Of a stretch of DNA of 64,000 nt, positions 62,092 to 64,000 are shown one piece after another (position 1 is the stretch's first letter; each line of letters opens with the position of its first letter). This DNA is from VXMT01 sp965204835 (lineage in GTDB: Bacteria > Chloroflexota > Dehalococcoidia > UBA2979). Where the stretch lies: positions 2,046,001 through 2,110,000 of the forward strand of contig OZ242017.1 in NCBI GenBank assembly GCA_965204835.1, in the 5' to 3' direction. The translations under genes were made by a program, and so were the position numbers. The notes under the pieces were generated by a model, which saw only the letters and a program-made list of their open reading frames with translations, was not told the origin of the DNA and did no database searches.

Positions 62092-62320
62092 GACGGCCCG
62101 CTCGACGGTCGAGGTCAGGGCGCAGGCGATCTGGGAGCGGCAGGTGCGGCTCAGCCTGACCCAGAACGGCCTCGCCCGGCTGCTCTGCATTACCTCCGGT
62201 CACCTCTCGCTGATCCTGAGCGGTCGCCGCCGTCCCTCGGCCGCGCTGCGCAGGCGGATGATGCGCGTGCTCGATGCCTCCTTCGACGACCTCTTCTACG
62301 TGGAGCATCGCGATGCGTGA
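62081..62320 (+). CDS. XRE-type helix-turn-helix protein
   Basis: A 79-residue DNA-binding protein. The HTH is in RLSLTQNGLARLLCITSGHLSLILSGRR (positions 23-50), with the recognition helix around TSGHLSLILSG. The AGGAGGAG site six bases upstream is strong. It is nearly all HTH domain, like Cro/C1-type controllers. Coupled to both neighbours by short overlaps (11 and 8 bases). Confidence 0.75.
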   Translation: MPSKTARSTVEVRAQAIWERQVRLSLTQNGLARLLCITSGHLSLILSGRRRPSAALRRRMMRVLDASFDDLFYVEHRDA

Positions 62321-62606
62321 GACGCCGACGATCGCGAAGACGGAGCTTCCGCCCGGCGTGGCGCTGCTGCCCGAGGACTTCGCGCAGCGGCTCGAGGCCC
62401 TCAAGGAGCGCACGGGGCTGCCCTGGGAGCGGATGGCGGTCTGCATGGGCGTCGACCCGCGCCAGCTCTGGCGCTGGCGTCGCGGCGCATCGCCGGGTGG
62501 CGGGGCGATGCTCTCGCTGGTGCGCTTCGCGACGCGGGTGCCGGGCGGGCTGGCCGAGCTGCTCGGCGAGGAGCTGACCGTCGCGCGCCCGGAGCGGAGG
62601 AGCTGA
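62313..62606 (+). CDS. HTH protein, tandem paralogue 1
   Basis: A 97-residue protein with a helix-turn-helix (TGLPWERMAVCMGVDPRQLWRWRRGASPGGG, about residues 31-61) and the pattern LPEDFAQRLEALKERTGL before it. This matches the layout of the next gene (FPERLERLREGAGL ... RTLRRWRNG), so the two are tandem duplicates of one DNA-binding gene. The ATG overlaps the previous stop by 8 bases. Confidence 0.7.
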   Translation: MRETPTIAKTELPPGVALLPEDFAQRLEALKERTGLPWERMAVCMGVDPRQLWRWRRGASPGGGAMLSLVRFATRVPGGLAELLGEELTVARPERRS

Positions 62607-62936
62607 ATGGGACGCCCGCAACGTCACGTCTACCACGTCGAGTCACCGCGCTTCCCGCCCGACTTCCCGGAACGCCTCGAGCGCCTGCGGGAGGGGGCGG
62701 GGCTGAGCCGCCGTGCCCTGGCGCGGGCGCTGCGCGTCGACGCGCGCACGCTGCGGCGCTGGCGCAACGGCACGCAGCCCGGTCCCGGCCACCTCTACCG
62801 GCTGTTCGTGTTCGCGGTCGAGCGCGGGCTGCTGCACCGCCTGCTGCCGGACGAGGAGGTGGCGGAGGCGCGCCGCCGGTTGCCGCCACGCGACGACCGT
62901 CAGCTCCGAATGTTCCCCGCCGGAGAGGAGCCATGA
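62607..62936 (+). CDS. HTH protein, tandem paralogue 2
   Basis: A 109-residue protein whose HTH is LSRRALARALRVDARTLRRWRNGTQPGPG (about residues 33-61), followed by LYRLFVFAVERGLLHRLL and an acidic/basic tail. The recognition helix is Arg-rich. Its ATG directly follows the previous stop behind GGAGGAG. The tail ends in FPAGEE, unlike paralogue 1. Confidence 0.72.
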   Translation: MGRPQRHVYHVESPRFPPDFPERLERLREGAGLSRRALARALRVDARTLRRWRNGTQPGPGHLYRLFVFAVERGLLHRLLPDEEVAEARRRLPPRDDRQLRMFPAGEEP

Positions 62937-63187
62937 GGATGGCGAGGCTGCGGGAGCGGCGGATGCGCGAGGTGGTCGGGGCGATCGCCCGCTACCTCGC
63001 CGCGCACGGCTACGCACCGAGCGTGCGCGACGTGATGGCGGCCAGCGGGTTCACCTCGACCTCGCACGCCGCGCACTGGCTGCGGGCCTGCGAGGCGGCA
63101 GGGCTGATCGTGCGCGCGCCCCGGCGCGCTCGCGCGATCCGGCTGACGGCGGCGGGACGGGCGCTCGCCAGCGAGCCTGCGGAGTAG
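62933..63187 (+). CDS. LexA-type winged-helix DNA-binding protein
   Basis: An 84-residue protein equal to the N-terminal domain of LexA: GAIARYLAAHGYAPSVRDVMAASGFTSTSHAAHWLRACEAAGLI matches the LexA wHTH, but there is no C-terminal autocleaving protease. It therefore cannot respond to RecA by cleavage. ATG overlaps the previous stop (ATGA). It may repress SOS-like or element genes. Confidence 0.75.
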   Translation: MRMARLRERRMREVVGAIARYLAAHGYAPSVRDVMAASGFTSTSHAAHWLRACEAAGLIVRAPRRARAIRLTAAGRALASEPAE

Positions 63188-63231
63188 GGGGCGTCCGCAG
63201 CGACCGGCGTGGGCGCGGCGTAGCGGGCGAT

Positions 63232-63597
63232 TCAGCGCAGGCCGCGTTCCCGCCTGCGGCGCTCGGCCTTGAGGAAGCGGATGTAGTTGCCGATCGAGGC
63301 GATGTCCTCCGTGGGCAGGCCCTCGATGGCGTCGCGGAAGGCGCGCTCCGCATCCCTGAGCACTTCCGCCTCGGCGGCGTCGCGTCCCTCGATCTGCTCG
63401 GGGCTCGTGCCCGTGTGGTGGGCGATCGCGACGAGGTTGTCGCGCTGCGGCCGCATGCGGCCCGCCTCCCAGCACCAGGCAGTGTGGGCGCGCACGCCGA
63501 CGAGCTCGGCGAGGCGTTTCTGGGTGAGGCCCGCGCGCACGCGAGCCTCGCGGATGCGCGCTCCGAGCGCCTTCCAGCGGTAGCCGTCGTCGCTCAC
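63232..63597 (-). CDS. XRE-family transcriptional regulator
   Basis: A 121-residue regulator with an N-terminal HTH (IREARVRAGLTQKRLAELVGVRAHTAWCWEAGRMRPQ, residues 14-50) and a helical tail (EAEVLRDAERAFRDAIEGL ... LKAERRRRERG) probably for dimerisation. GTG start behind GAGGAG. It runs toward the plus-strand HTH operon (45 bp between stops). It could be the maintenance repressor of the element. Confidence 0.8.
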   Translation of the reverse strand: MSDDGYRWKALGARIREARVRAGLTQKRLAELVGVRAHTAWCWEAGRMRPQRDNLVAIAHHTGTSPEQIEGRDAAEAEVLRDAERAFRDAIEGLPTEDIASIGNYIRFLKAERRRRERGLR

Positions 63598-63746
63598 AGC
63601 GGTGCTCCTCGGCGTTCCAGACTGCTACCAGCATAGAACTCGCGTTTTGCGGCATGCATCCAACCCCCGCGCGCGGTCACCCTCCGCTGGGGCGCACGCC
63701 ACGTGCAGCGGAGCGCCGCAGGCGATGCGACGCGGCGCAGGCGCGA
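63598..63746. other. 149-bp gap upstream of the XRE gene
   Basis: Contains a comparatively AT-rich stretch (CTACCAGCATAGAACTCGCGTTTTGCGG at 63627-63654 region) that may hold the XRE promoter and operator; no defined motif and no gene were recognised. Confidence 0.3.
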
Positions 63747-63995
63747 TCAGGGCTGGGCCCACTGCCGCTTCAGGGCGTCGTGCGCGCGGTCGCACGGCCA
63801 GGTGCACCTCTGCGCCTGGATCGCGTGGCCGTGCAGCGGGGGCCGGTCGGTCGTGCCGGGCGCCGAGCCGACGTAGCGACCGAACGCGAGGCGGCCGTCC
63901 TCGTACTCGGCGGTGGAGTACTCGAAGCGGCGCTCGAAGTCTCTTGCCGGCGCACGGTTGAAAGCGTCCGCAGCCTCGCGCAGCGCACGATCCAC
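63747..63995 (-). CDS. Unidentified protein, probably truncated by window end
   Basis: A reading frame of 82 residues to a GTG at 63995, open to the window edge, so it may start outside. Contents are Arg/Ala/Asp-rich (NRAPARDFERRFEYSTAEYEDGR) with two Cys near the end (RCTWPCDRAHD). No family recognised. Same strand as the XRE gene, 149 bases upstream of it. Confidence 0.4.
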   Translation of the reverse strand: MDRALREAADAFNRAPARDFERRFEYSTAEYEDGRLAFGRYVGSAPGTTDRPPLHGHAIQAQRCTWPCDRAHDALKRQWAQP

Positions 63996-64000
63996 ATCGG

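Larger units (their letters stand above)
60017..64000. mobile_element. Left part of an integrated mobile element at tRNA-Gln
   Basis: The features that support this are a large serine recombinase next to a tRNA, a divergent cluster of tiny overlapping regulators, and palindromic operators. No phage structural or conjugation gene is visible in the window, so the element type (prophage, ICE, IME) is open. The right end is beyond the window. Confidence 0.6.

Noticed and set aside
63602..63961. 119-residue plus-strand frame at the window end
   Set aside because: Cys/Arg/Ser-rich shadow opposite the minus-strand frame at 63747-63995; no ribosome-binding site or motif.

Overview
The window is a high-GC bacterial chromosome segment with dense gene packing and many GTG starts. 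The gene mix suggests Chloroflexota (Dehalococcoidia- or Tepidiformia-like) or, less likely, an actinobacterium: LytB-type IspH joined to the HpnCDE squalene route, many CoA-thioester enzymes (four crotonases, an acyl-CoA dehydrogenase, two class III CoA transferases, an NDP-forming acyl-CoA synthetase subunit), an F420-type PPOX oxidoreductase and an orphan xanthine-dehydrogenase-type molybdenum subunit. This placement comes from gene content only, without a marker phylogeny.

Layout. 0-5.5 kb: a truncated gene, a phosphotriesterase-like lactonase, then ispH-hpnC-hpnD-hpnE, which links the MEP isoprenoid pathway to squalene. 5.5-8.5 kb: an MpaB/DUF2236 protein and a SulP anion transporter on the minus strand. 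8.8-14.9 kb: a tightly coupled signalling operon (STAS antagonist, receiver-PP2C phosphatase, RsbW-like kinase, lipoprotein amino-acid-type binding protein, HAMP histidine kinase, alpha/beta hydrolase). 15-23 kb: catabolic enzymes, an orphan HicB-like protein and a small operon with a retropepsin-like protease and a NYN RNase. 23.3-29.3 kb: a minus-strand run of MFS, three tandem EamA transporters, a TPR protein and an exonuclease/phosphatase-family protein. 29.5-39.7 kb: two paralogous crotonases, two CaiB/BaiF transferases, an MFS protein with a long acidic tail, PPOX, hydrolase, a lipoprotein and an SH3/3D-domain secreted protein.

39.8-45.4 kb: tRNA-Gly, a membrane protein, and a Fur-family regulator followed by cbiM-N-Q-O (cobalt/nickel uptake) behind a clear promoter and palindromic operator; then a cupredoxin and a YibE/F protein. 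45.4-50.2 kb: one 1604-residue Type ISP restriction-modification enzyme carrying a 24-base poly-G tract and a lower-GC specificity region. 50.4-50.7 kb: tRNA-Trp, tRNA-Leu, tRNA-Cys. 50.8-56.9 kb: an MmgE/PrpD gene and a disturbed zone with a frameshifted SwmB-repeat gene, an IS256-family element, a degenerate secretion-ATPase-like gene and a remnant of a second PrpD gene. 56.9-59.9 kb: crotonase, GNAT, ACT-domain protein, PLP histidine decarboxylase.

60.0-64.0 kb is the left end of an integrated mobile element at tRNA-Gln: a large serine recombinase ends antisense to the tRNA, and a divergent operon of overlapping tiny genes encodes several helix-turn-helix proteins. The other end of the element is outside the window. 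The strongest leads for new biology are the phase-variable-looking Type ISP enzyme, the HTH gene array in the tRNA-Gln element, the partner-switching/binding-protein/kinase operon, and the Fur-cbiMNQO regulatory site. No CRISPR array and no rRNA gene were seen.
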